A DNA stretch of 16,733 nt from assembly GCA_964636575.1 (NCBI GenBank), contig CAZWSE010000075.1:1-16733 (forward strand), read 5' to 3'. Source of the DNA: CAZWSE01 sp964636575. Lineage in GTDB: Bacteria > Pseudomonadota > Alphaproteobacteria > Rhodobacterales > Rhodobacteraceae. Below are positions 5,323 to 12,918 of the stretch, piece by piece (position 1 is the first letter of the stretch; the number at the start of each line of letters is the position of its first letter). Both the position numbers and the translations under genes were made by a program. The notes under the pieces are model-generated. The model did not search any database and had not been told where the DNA came from. It worked only from the letters and a program-made list of their open reading frames with translations.

Positions 5323-7001
5323 TCTTCGGCGGCTGTGGCCGCAAGCGCCCTGTTGTATGCTTTAAGCGCGTCGACGTGAAACAAGACGCCGAGCAGTTCG
5401 GGCGGTGATCCGTCTTCGCTGAGCAACACGACCGGAAGGAACGGCACGTCTGTGTTTTCAAACATGGGCATTGCGGCCTCTAACGTGGCGCTGCCTTCGA
5501 TGAAGGTGCCTTGCGCGATCAAGTCCTGACAGGTTTCAGCATCCCCGGGGCGTGTGTCCCCAAGTGCGCGCATAACGGCGCCCACGCGGAACATAGCCAA
5601 AAGATAGGCCTGCGGACCCGCTGCCAGATGGATGTCACGCCGTTCAAGCTGGGTCAGGAAAAAAGACCGATCCACAAGCTGGCTGGACAGAGCGGTCGAC
5701 ATAGAAACGGCCACCATCACTGCGAGACCTGTTTGCCAGTCGCCCGTCAATTCAAACACGATCAGGGTCGTCGAAATAGGCGCACCCAAAACGGCAGCTG
5801 CCACGGCCCCCATGCCAGCCAGCGCATAGAGTGTGTAAGAGCCCGAAACGGTGGGAAAAATGCTTGTGGCGATAAGGCCGAAACTGAGACCTGTCAAAGC
5901 GCCGACCATCAGCGAAGGCGAAAACACCCCGCCGCCCATACGGCCCGCCATAGTGATAGCCACCGCGAGAGTCTTGAGAAGTGCGAAGATCACCGCGTTA
6001 TGCAACGCCAGCTGACCCGTCAACGCGAGCGAGGTCGTTTCATACCCAACGCCGATAATATGGGGATACCAGATCGCAAGTGCGCCAAGCATCGCCCCCG
6101 CAACGGCAGGCCGCAGCCAACGCGGCAGTCCCGTCTTGTTTTGGACGAACGTGCCCAAATCATCGGCCCAAAAGACCGCCCGCATCAAAGCCACGGCGAC
6201 AAAGCCGCAAAGCAGGCCAAGAAGCAGGAAGGCGGGCAATTCGATGTAGAATTCCAACGCGCCTTCGGTCGCCAGTGTAAATTCGGTGATCCCGCCATAT
6301 TGGAGCCGGTTGATGATCGTGCCCGCCACCGATGCAATCACGATGGGCGCGAATGCGTGGACCGCAAAGTGCCGCAACACGACTTCGAGCGCGAACAAAG
6401 CCCCTGCAATCGGCGCGTTAAAGCTGGCAGATACGGCAGCCGCAACTGCACAACCGAGCAAATCACGGCTGGTGATGCCATCTGCATTGATCCGGTTGGA
6501 CACCCATGTCGAGATAACACCCGCCATATGCACCACGGGGCCTTCGCGGCCTGTTGATCCGCCCGAACTGAGCGTAATCAGGGATGCAGCCGCCGAAGCC
6601 AAGCCTGCTTTGGTTTCCACCCGCCCGTCCTTCATCGCCGCCCCTTCGATCACATCCGCGACCGAGCGCGCACGCCCGTCTGGCGTAAAGCGGTGCAGGA
6701 TCCATCCCACAATCAGCCCGCCGATGATGGGGGCCAGCAGAACAACACCCCATGGCAGGCCGGTGACAAAGCTGTGCAGGTGTTGGACGTCATCGGTGCC
6801 GTAGATAAAGGCCTGAAGCGCCTCAATCCCTTTGCGAAACCCCAAGGCTGCGAAACCCGCGGCGATCCCAATGGCTAAGGCAATGAACCAGAACTGGATC
6901 TGGCTTGGCCCTTTATCGCGCAACACACACCACCCGCGCACGCAGGCGCCTGTGGCCTGATCGAATTGTCGGTGCAGATAGGAGCGTTCAGGCGCGGACA
7001 T
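5313..7001 (-). CDS. ClC family chloride channel / Cl-:H+ antiporter
   Basis: This 562-residue polytopic inner-membrane protein of the ClC family moves Cl- or similar anions, either as a channel or in exchange for H+. The hydrophobic core runs from about residue 35 to 445. The gating motif GREGP is at 151-155 with the gating glutamate E153, inside SSGGSTGREGP. The GGGVFSPSL anion-binding motif is at 356-364, and GAPISTTLIVFELTG (406-420) is the family's late helix signature. The first anion motif GSGIP is not recognisable; its place is taken by GRARSVADVIEGAA (109-122), so the central serine may be missing, as I recall for a bacterial subgroup. Residues 450-562 are a cytosolic tail with a CBS-like region (about 470-548). 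The start is ATG 7001, without a good ribosome binding site. The gene lies 106 nt downstream of recN and upstream of RTX copy 2. A broken relative sits at 3902-4029. Confidence 0.93.
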   Translation of the reverse strand: MSAPERSYLHRQFDQATGACVRGWCVLRDKGPSQIQFWFIALAIGIAAGFAALGFRKGIEALQAFIYGTDDVQHLHSFVTGLPWGVVLLAPIIGGLIVGWILHRFTPDGRARSVADVIEGAAMKDGRVETKAGLASAAASLITLSSGGSTGREGPVVHMAGVISTWVSNRINADGITSRDLLGCAVAAAVSASFNAPIAGALFALEVVLRHFAVHAFAPIVIASVAGTIINRLQYGGITEFTLATEGALEFYIELPAFLLLGLLCGFVAVALMRAVFWADDLGTFVQNKTGLPRWLRPAVAGAMLGALAIWYPHIIGVGYETTSLALTGQLALHNAVIFALLKTLAVAITMAGRMGGGVFSPSLMVGALTGLSFGLIATSIFPTVSGSYTLYALAGMGAVAAAVLGAPISTTLIVFELTGDWQTGLAVMVAVSMSTALSSQLVDRSFFLTQLERRDIHLAAGPQAYLLAMFRVGAVMRALGDTRPGDAETCQDLIAQGTFIEGSATLEAAMPMFENTDVPFLPVVLLSEDGSPPELLGVLFHVDALKAYNRALAATAAEEHS

Positions 7002-7030
7002 AGGTTTGGGTCATCGGGATGGCATCGGAT

Positions 7031-7068
7031 GGTTTCACCCTAATCAGAAACGAAGCACGGGCGAAACC
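7031..7068. other. 10-bp-stem hairpin between recN and the ClC gene
   Basis: On the - strand GGTTTCGCCC and GGGTGAAACC pair over 10 positions (nine Watson-Crick and one G-U) around an 18-nt loop. It lies 30 nt before the ClC start codon and about 40 nt after the recN stop. No T-run follows, so it is either part of the ClC leader or a U-less terminator of recN. Confidence 0.5.
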
Positions 7069-7107
7069 CTGTTTTGCGTCAAAGGCATAGAGTGCACTGT
7101 TGATCTG

Positions 7108-8757
7108 TTATCCATCGAGCAAAGCTTGGGCCGCACCACGGGCTTCGTCTGTGATTGTATCGCCTGCCAGCATACGCGCGATTTCGTTCAGGCGTTCGGG
7201 CTGCGGCAGGGGTATGACTGTTGAGGTTGTCATGCCCTTGTCCACCCGCTTTTCCACCCGCCAATGATGCGCCCCCAAGGCTGCGACCTGAGGTGAGTGC
7301 GTGACCACCAGCACCTGCCCGCCATCCGCCAGAGCTGCCAGCCTGCGCCCGACCGCATTTGCCGTAGCCCCGCCAACCCCGCGATCAATTTCATCAAAGA
7401 TCATGGTCAGGCCGGAATCGGTGCCAGCCAGACAGACCTTTAGGGCCAGCAGAAAGCGGCTGAGTTCCCCGCCCGATGCGATCTTGTTGAGCGGTCCTGA
7501 CGGTGCGCCGGGGTTTGTGGCGACGGTGAAGGCGACCATATCGCGCCCGTCTGGCCCTGCGCTGTCTTGGGTGATCGTTGTTTCAAACACAGCGCGGTCC
7601 ATTTTCAGCGGTGCCAGTTCTTGTGTGACCGCTTTGTCGAGTTGTTTGGCGGCTTTGGCCCGCGTTTGCGTCAATGCTGCTGCGGCTGTGTCATACTGTG
7701 CTTCTGCTGCTTTGAGCGCTGCGTTGAGCTCTGCCAGATCGGCGTCGCCTGCATCGAGCGCTTTGAGTTTGACCCGTAGCGTTGTCGCGTAGTCTGGAAG
7801 CTCATCCGGTTGAACCTCGTATTTGCGGGCAAGGCCGCGCAGCGCGAAAAGCCGTTCTTCGGTGATTTCCAGATCACTTGGGTTGAATTGCAACGCGTCG
7901 AGGCAGCCGAGGACGCCGTTTGTGGCGTCGTCAAGTTCACCCATCGCGCGGGCGAGTGCTGCCAGCGGTCCATCAAGATGCCCTTCGGCTTTGTCGGCCA
8001 CCCCTTCGAGCCAGCGCATTGCGTTGCTGATTGCCCCTTCGGCCCCGTCGTAGCCCAAGACTTCGTGGGCTTTGATGACATCTTCACGGATTTTCTCGGA
8101 GCCTTGCATGAGGCGGCGCGCTGTATCGAGTGCTTCGTCTTCGCCTTTTTGTGGGTCCAGCGCGTCGAGTTCGGCAACCGCGTGGCGCAGGAATTCTTCT
8201 TCGGCTTTGACAGCCTCAAGTGCTGCCACTGCAGCGGCCACCGCTTTGCGTGCTTTGCCCATGGTTGCCCATGTCTTGCGGGTCTTGGCGCGTTGTGCGT
8301 CATTGGCTGCGAATGCATCTAGCACGTCGCGGTGCCCTTTGGGGTTCAACAGACCTCTGTCATCGTGTTGCCCGTGCAGTTCGACCAGTGTTTCCGAAAG
8401 CGCCCGCAGCACTTCGCCCGAACAGCGTCTGTCGTTGACCCATGCAGTTTTGCGCCCGTCGATGGTGTTGACGCGGCGCAGGATGAGTTCTTCCCCACCC
8501 GGCAATCCGGCTTCTTCGAGCACAGCATGGGCGCGGTGGCCTTGCGGTAAATCGAACCAAGCGGTGACCTCGCCTTGTTCGGCCCCTTGCCGCACGAGTT
8601 CCGCCCGCCCCCGCCAGCCGAGCACAAAGCCGAGCGAATCCAATAGGATAGATTTGCCTGCCCCGGTTTCGCCGGTCAGCACATTGAGGCCGGGTTGGAA
8701 CGTAAGCTCCAACCGGTCGATGATTAGCATGTCTCTTATATCAAGTCCGCGCAGCAT
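7108..8757 (-). CDS. recN: DNA repair protein RecN
   Basis: RecN is an SMC-like ATPase that acts early in recombinational repair of double-strand breaks in the nucleoid. The 549-residue protein has the full family plan. Walker A is GETGAGKS at 29-36. The coiled-coil region, Ala/Lys/Glu rich, runs from about 155 to 370. The ABC signature ASGGELSR is at 427-434. Walker B is TMIFDEID at 451-458, followed by RGVGG, and the H-loop VTHSPQVAA is at 485-493. Length matches the usual 550 residues. The start is ATG 8757, preceded by a run of seven G that may act as ribosome binding site. It follows bamD by 36 nt on the same strand with no terminator between, so the two are probably co-transcribed. No LexA-type operator was recognised directly upstream. 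Confidence 0.97.
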   Translation of the reverse strand: MLRGLDIRDMLIIDRLELTFQPGLNVLTGETGAGKSILLDSLGFVLGWRGRAELVRQGAEQGEVTAWFDLPQGHRAHAVLEEAGLPGGEELILRRVNTIDGRKTAWVNDRRCSGEVLRALSETLVELHGQHDDRGLLNPKGHRDVLDAFAANDAQRAKTRKTWATMGKARKAVAAAVAALEAVKAEEEFLRHAVAELDALDPQKGEDEALDTARRLMQGSEKIREDVIKAHEVLGYDGAEGAISNAMRWLEGVADKAEGHLDGPLAALARAMGELDDATNGVLGCLDALQFNPSDLEITEERLFALRGLARKYEVQPDELPDYATTLRVKLKALDAGDADLAELNAALKAAEAQYDTAAAALTQTRAKAAKQLDKAVTQELAPLKMDRAVFETTITQDSAGPDGRDMVAFTVATNPGAPSGPLNKIASGGELSRFLLALKVCLAGTDSGLTMIFDEIDRGVGGATANAVGRRLAALADGGQVLVVTHSPQVAALGAHHWRVEKRVDKGMTTSTVIPLPQPERLNEIARMLAGDTITDEARGAAQALLDG

Positions 8758-8793
8758 ATGCCCCCCCGAGCGTAACCGCAGAGGTGGTGCAGA

Positions 8794-9654
8794 TTACAGC
8801 CACTGGCCTTTGATCATCTGGCGGTAGATGGACGCCAGCCAGCCGTCGCCTTTGACCTTGGCCTGCAGGCCCCGTCCGGCCAGAAGCGCGTAGCTGTCTT
8901 CGTACCATTCGGTCGATTGGAAGTTGTAGCCGAGGATTGCGGCGGCGGTTTGGGCTTCGTCCGTGAGGCCGAGCGAGAGGTAGCTTTCGACCAAGCGGTG
9001 CAGGGCTTCGGGTGTGTGCGTGGTGGTCTGAAAATCCTCAACCACAACGCGGAACCGGTTGATCGAGGCGGTAAAGTGACCACGGCGCAGGTAGTAGCGC
9101 CCGATTTCCATTTCCTTGCCTGCGAGGTGATCGAAGGCCAGATCGAACTTCAGGATCGAGGATTTGGCATATTCGCTGTTCGGATAACGCTCAATCACGG
9201 TGCGCAGGGATTGCAGGGCCTGAAAGGTCAGCCCTTGGTCGCGGCCCACTTCGTCGATTTGATCGTAGTAGGACAGCGCCAGCAGATACTGCGCATAAGC
9301 GGCGTCATCGTCGGCGGGGTAAAAGTCGATAAACCGCTGTGCAGCGGCGCGCGAGGACGGGTATTCTTTGCCGGAATGAAAGGCAAAGGCCTGCATAATC
9401 AGCGCGCGCTTGGCCCATTCGGAATAGGGATACAGCCGCTCGATCTCACCAAAGTAGAAGGCTGCGTCTTCGGGTTTGTTACGCTCAAGCTCAAACTCGC
9501 CCCGTTCAAAGATTTGCTGCGGGGTAAAGTTCTCAACAGAAATTTCGTCACGCTGGGTAAAGATTGACGTATTGTTTTGCGCGCCACCACAGGCGGTCAG
9601 GGAAGATGCCAAAAGCAACGCACAAAGCAATGTCTTATGGGGCGTGCGCATCAT
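8794..9654 (-). CDS. bamD: Outer membrane protein assembly factor BamD (ComL), lipoprotein
   Basis: BamD is the essential lipoprotein of the BAM complex, which folds beta-barrel proteins into the outer membrane from the periplasmic side. The 286-residue protein starts with a type II signal peptide: basic and hydrophobic residues to S18, then the lipobox LTAC with the lipidated cysteine at 22. The mature part consists of TPR-like helical pairs, with family motifs QQIFERGEFELERNKPEDAA, FGEIERLYPYSEWAKRA, FIDFYPADDDAAYAQYL and YYDQIDEVGRDQ. All match alphaproteobacterial BamD, which is somewhat longer than the 245-residue E. coli protein. Two adjacent ATG codons (9654 and 9651) are possible starts; AAGGA lies 11 nt before the first. 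The 152-nt gap from lpxC holds a probable terminator, so bamD likely has its own promoter followed by recN. Confidence 0.95.
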   Translation of the reverse strand: MMRTPHKTLLCALLLASSLTACGGAQNNTSIFTQRDEISVENFTPQQIFERGEFELERNKPEDAAFYFGEIERLYPYSEWAKRALIMQAFAFHSGKEYPSSRAAAQRFIDFYPADDDAAYAQYLLALSYYDQIDEVGRDQGLTFQALQSLRTVIERYPNSEYAKSSILKFDLAFDHLAGKEMEIGRYYLRRGHFTASINRFRVVVEDFQTTTHTPEALHRLVESYLSLGLTDEAQTAAAILGYNFQSTEWYEDSYALLAGRGLQAKVKGDGWLASIYRQMIKGQWL

Positions 9655-9770
9655 ATGCCTGTCGTTCCTTAGATTCAGTCGTGCGGGCTAAATCACCCGT
9701 CGTTAACCTATGTCCTAACACAATAAATTCTGGTGCAAAACGGATTTGGCACTTTTGTGCTGAATGGGTG

Positions 9771-9797
9771 AAAAAAGTGATGCTTGCGCAGACAAGC
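9771..9797 (-). terminator. Probable intrinsic terminator of lpxC
   Basis: On the - strand GCTTG and CAAGC form a 5-bp stem with a 6-nt loop, followed after ATCAC by six T. It lies 9 nt after the lpxC stop. The short stem and the spacer before the T-run make it weak. Confidence 0.45.
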
Positions 9798-9806
9798 CGG
9801 TTTGCC

Positions 9807-10727
9807 TTAGGCGACGGCTGGAATTTCGTCGCGCACAAGACCCGCGCCCGGCAAGAGTGCGGATGTCATCCCTGTGCAGGTCACCATTTCAACGGCCCCC
9901 GGCGTTGCAAAGACTTCGCGCAGCAATGTGTTGGTCAAGGAATGACCAGCGCGCACGGCGGTATAAGCGCCCAAAATCGGCGCCCCTGCCAAGGCCAGAT
10001 CGCCCAAAGCGTCCAGCATTTTATGGCGCACGGCCTCATCCGCGTGACGGAAGCCACCGGGGCTGAGAACATCCGCGCCATCCACAACAACCGCATTGTC
10101 GAGCGTGCCACCAAGAGCCAAGCCCTGTTCGTGCATCGCATCAACGTCTGACTGACGGCAGAATGTGCGGCTGTCACAAAGTTCGCGCACGAACGCACCG
10201 TTCATCATGTTCAACGTCTTGGACTGACGCCCGATTGCGCTGTCTGCGAAGTCGATTTCAAAGTCGATCACAAGGTTTTGTGCCGGAGCAAGCGTGGCAG
10301 AGGCCCCGTCTTTGGTCACAGTCACAGGCTGCATGACGCGCAAAGCCCGCACCGGTGCTGCAAGGCGTTGGACGCCGCGTGCCATGATCCCGCGCACGAA
10401 AGGTGCGGCGGAGCCGTCAAGAATTGGAACTTCGGGGCCATCAATGTCGATCAATGCGTTATGAATACCGCAACCGGCCAAGGCCGCCATGACATGTTCG
10501 ATGGTTGAAATAGAGACGCCTGCCGCGTTTTCGATCTTGGTGCACAGCGGCGAGCGGTTAACCGCGCTCCACAGTGCCGGGACCAAACGATCCCCCAAAG
10601 AGATATCTGTCCGGCGGAACCAGATCCCGTGCTCGGCCGAGGCCGGACGGATGACCATACGTACGGGCGCACCCGTGTGTAGTCCTGTGCCTTCGAAGGC
10701 GGCTGGTGATCTTAGCGTATTTTGCAA
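9807..10727 (-). CDS. lpxC: UDP-3-O-acyl-N-acetylglucosamine deacetylase LpxC
   Basis: LpxC is the zinc hydrolase that removes the acetyl group from UDP-3-O-acyl-GlcNAc, the committed step of lipid A synthesis in the cytoplasm. The 306-residue protein shows both LpxC domains with the zinc ligands H78 (in STIEHVMAAL), H235 and D239 (RHKMLDALGDLALAG) and the catalytic histidine H262 (AGHSLTNTLLR). GTGLHTG near residue 15 and PILDGSAAPF near 101 are also typical. The start is TTG 10727: AAGGG lies 6 nt before it, the N terminus QNTLRSPAAFEGTGLHTG fits the family, and a TAA stop lies only four codons upstream in frame. An out-of-frame ATG at 10732 opens a 6-codon reading frame but is only 1 nt from the same ribosome binding site. 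Terminators lie before and after the gene, so it is probably transcribed alone. Confidence 0.96.
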   Translation of the reverse strand: MQNTLRSPAAFEGTGLHTGAPVRMVIRPASAEHGIWFRRTDISLGDRLVPALWSAVNRSPLCTKIENAAGVSISTIEHVMAALAGCGIHNALIDIDGPEVPILDGSAAPFVRGIMARGVQRLAAPVRALRVMQPVTVTKDGASATLAPAQNLVIDFEIDFADSAIGRQSKTLNMMNGAFVRELCDSRTFCRQSDVDAMHEQGLALGGTLDNAVVVDGADVLSPGGFRHADEAVRHKMLDALGDLALAGAPILGAYTAVRAGHSLTNTLLREVFATPGAVEMVTCTGMTSALLPGAGLVRDEIPAVA

Positions 10728-10893
10728 AACATGCCCTTAGATTTGGTTTATACCCGCGGTCTACGCCGCTTGGGATGAACATCTACTTACAGCCTGCCCC
10801 TGCCTCAACTCAAACTTTGCAACGGTTTGAAACATGACTGTTACATCTCGGCAAAACCCCGCCACACCAAAATCAAACCATTGATCTAAAACG

Positions 10894-10917
10894 AAAAAAG
10901 CCGCCCCGAGGGGCGGC
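10894..10917 (-). terminator. Intrinsic terminator of ftsZ
   Basis: On the - strand GCCGCCC and GGGCGGC form a perfect GC-rich 7-bp stem with a 4-nt loop, immediately followed by six T (complement of 10894-10899). It lies 25 nt after the ftsZ stop and closes the division operon. The rest of the lpxC upstream region (10728-10893) shows only a TATAAA near 10750 without a matching -35. Confidence 0.9.
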
Positions 10918-10941
10918 CTTTCGCGTAACATCTGTTACAAT

Positions 10942-12579
10942 TTAGTTCGCTTGGCGACGCAGAAATGCAGGGATTTCGATGCGGTCTTGGTCTTGTGCCT
11001 CTTCGATTTCAGGCTCGGGCGCAGGTGCTGCCTGTGTGCGTTGCACTGCAGGCTGTGCGCGCGGGGCCGCTGGCTGCTCTGCCCGTTCAGGCTGGGTTTC
11101 GGCAGCGCCGGTCATTTTGGAGATCAAAGAATTGATCCCGAAGCGCGGGGCGCGTTCTTCTGCGACGGCTGCTTCGGACGGTTGCGGCACGGCGGCAGGG
11201 CGTTGTGTGCCACCTGGCATCCGGTCCACTGCGTTGCGCAGACGGTCCATTGCCGCAGGAGACGGTGTGCCCGGTGCCCGTGGTTCCGCATCTGCCGGAG
11301 CTTCATCTGTAATCCGTGCCGATGTGAACGCAGGTGCCGCTGGCGCTGCTGCTGCCGGACGGTACGCTGGCGCCGGAACACCGTTTTCGTCTTCTTCGAC
11401 GAAAATGTCTTCTGCCTGTTCGACTGCGGCCTGTTCTTGTGCGTTCAGGTCTTGGAACAGCGATGGCTCTTCTGTTGCTGCGGCGACGGTCGGGGCCGCG
11501 ACGGGGGCCTCATCTGTCACCTCAAGGCTGTCTGCCGGATCTTCGATTTGTGTTTGCGGCAATGGCGCTGACATAGACCGGCGCGGCACTGGCATTTCAG
11601 TGTTCACATCCACAGCGTCGATGCCCGTGGCCACAACGCTAACGCGCATGCTGCCACCCATACCTTCGTCCATAGTCGAGCCGACGATGATGTTCGCATC
11701 AGGGTCAACCTGTTCGCGGATTTTGTTGGCGGCTTCGTCCAGTTCAAACAGCGTCAGGTCATGGCCGCCTGTGATGTTGATCAACACGCCTTTGGCCCCG
11801 AGCAAGCTGATTTCGTCCAACAGCGGGTTCGCGATGGCTTTTTCAGCCGCCTGAACCGCGCGATCTTCACCTTCGGCCTCGCCTGTGCCCATCATGGCTT
11901 TGCCCATTTCGTCCATCACGGCGCGCACATCTGCAAAGTCGAGGTTGATGAGGCCCGGACGGACCATCAAGTCTGTCACGCCTTTGACGCCTTGGTACAG
12001 CACGTCATCCGCCATGGAAAAGGCTTCGGTGAATGTGGTTTTTTCGTTCGCCAGACGGAACAGGTTCTGGTTTGGAATGATGATCAGCGTGTCGACAACT
12101 TTCTGAAGCGCTTCAACGCCTTCTTCGGCTTGCTTCATCCGCTTGGCGCCTTCGAATTGGAAAGGCTTGGTCACGACGCCGACGGTCAGAACGCCCAACT
12201 CACGCGCTGCTTGCGCGATGATCGGCGCGGCCCCTGTGCCGGTTCCGCCGCCCATACCGGCGGTGATGAAGCACATATGTGCGCCTGCCAGATGATCGAC
12301 GATTTGTTCAATGCTTTCTTCGGCGGCGGCTGCACCGACGGTTGCGCGGGCCCCTGCCCCCAACCCTTCGGTCACTTTGATCCCAAGCTGCACCCGCGAT
12401 GGCGCGTTGGATTGTTGCAGCGCTTGCGCGTCTGTGTTCGCCACGACGAACTCAACCCCTTCGAGCTGCTTTTCGATCATGTTGTTGACCGCATTGCCGC
12501 CGGCCCCGCCTACTCCGAAGACTGTAATCCGGGGTTTCAGATCGTCCTGTTGTCCGGGCATGGAGAGGGTAAGTGCCAT
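10942..12579 (-). CDS. ftsZ: Cell division protein FtsZ
   Basis: FtsZ is the tubulin-like GTPase that polymerises into the cytokinetic ring at mid-cell. The 545-residue protein has the GTP-binding core at about residues 15-320, with the tubulin signature GGGTGTGA at 110-117 and the T7 synergy loop NLDFAD at 212-217 that completes the next subunit's GTPase site. Residues about 325-525 are an Ala/Pro/Glu-rich, probably disordered linker, much longer than in E. coli (383 residues in all) but usual for alphaproteobacteria. The C-terminal peptide is IEIPAFLRRQAN, the docking site for FtsA and other partners. A short hydrophobic segment in the linker (FGINSLISKMTG, about 480-491) stands out. The start is ATG 12579 with AGGCGG 9 nt upstream. 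The gene follows ftsA after a 339-nt gap and ends at a strong terminator. Confidence 0.98.
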   Translation of the reverse strand: MALTLSMPGQQDDLKPRITVFGVGGAGGNAVNNMIEKQLEGVEFVVANTDAQALQQSNAPSRVQLGIKVTEGLGAGARATVGAAAAEESIEQIVDHLAGAHMCFITAGMGGGTGTGAAPIIAQAARELGVLTVGVVTKPFQFEGAKRMKQAEEGVEALQKVVDTLIIIPNQNLFRLANEKTTFTEAFSMADDVLYQGVKGVTDLMVRPGLINLDFADVRAVMDEMGKAMMGTGEAEGEDRAVQAAEKAIANPLLDEISLLGAKGVLINITGGHDLTLFELDEAANKIREQVDPDANIIVGSTMDEGMGGSMRVSVVATGIDAVDVNTEMPVPRRSMSAPLPQTQIEDPADSLEVTDEAPVAAPTVAAATEEPSLFQDLNAQEQAAVEQAEDIFVEEDENGVPAPAYRPAAAAPAAPAFTSARITDEAPADAEPRAPGTPSPAAMDRLRNAVDRMPGGTQRPAAVPQPSEAAVAEERAPRFGINSLISKMTGAAETQPERAEQPAAPRAQPAVQRTQAAPAPEPEIEEAQDQDRIEIPAFLRRQAN

Positions 12580-12640
12580 AATCGTGTCCGCCTGTTTTTT
12601 GGCCCGTGTATGCGGGCGTTTTTGTACCTATGCTGTGACT

Positions 12641-12669
12641 TTATTAACGAAATCGGCCTCGACCGTCAC
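12641..12669 (-). promoter_or_regulatory. Candidate ftsZ promoter
   Basis: On the - strand GTGACG (-35-like, 12669-12664) and TAATAA (-10-like, 12646-12641) are 17 nt apart, about 60 nt before the ftsZ ATG. Matches to consensus are modest, so this is tentative. Confidence 0.3.
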
Positions 12670-12800
12670 GCGAAAAACACACGTTCGACACAAAATCTGG
12701 GGCCGATTGACAGAGAATTCCCCTTATTCTGCATAACTGGGCGACATATTGCGCAATTTGGCGCAGCTGACCGCATCACTTGGGGTCAAAACTGCTCTAT

Positions 12801-12827
12801 CCGGTCGATTCCAAAGAGAATCGCCGG
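12801..12827. other. Stable hairpin in the ftsA-ftsZ gap
   Basis: CCGG plus CGATTC pairs with GAATCG plus CCGG: a 10-bp stem interrupted by one bulged base, with a 6-nt loop. It lies about 92 nt after the ftsA stop. No T-run follows on the - strand, so an RNA processing or partial termination role is possible. Confidence 0.45.
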
Positions 12828-12918
12828 TCTTTTGGGCCTTTGCCGCCTTTGGCTGCCCCCGCGCCCCCTGTATCAAGGGTTTGCTATGCTTGGCCCATGC
12901 GCGCCCCGCGCGTCGGAC

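Larger units (their letters stand above)
12580..12918 (-). other. ftsA-ftsZ intergenic region (339 nt, no gene seen)
   Basis: No coding frame on either strand looks real. The region holds a stable hairpin (12801-12827), a 10-bp palindrome ATTGCGCAAT (12748-12757), a candidate ftsZ promoter (12641-12669) and a small GCCCG/CGGGC hairpin (12602-12617) in the ftsZ leader. On the + strand that small hairpin is followed by T residues. The size of the gap suggests that ftsZ is also expressed from its own promoter. Confidence 0.6.

Noticed and set aside
5511..6557. 348-codon + strand frame opposite the ClC gene
   Set aside because: It is antisense to an intact ClC gene; composition is Arg/Gln/His-rich without family motifs.
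6988..7014. Short upstream frame (ATG 7014, 8 codons) overlapping the ClC start
   Set aside because: There is no ribosome binding site and it is short enough to occur by chance.
7002..7107. Fluoride riboswitch (crcB motif) upstream of the ClC gene
   Set aside because: Some ClC genes carry one, but the conserved riboswitch core was not seen here, and the ClC has GREGP, not the variant motif expected of fluoride-specific ClCs.
12602..12617. + strand terminator-like hairpin (GCCCG/CGGGC followed by T residues) in the ftsZ leader
   Set aside because: No + strand gene ends there and the stem is only 5 bp; on the - strand it is followed by A residues.
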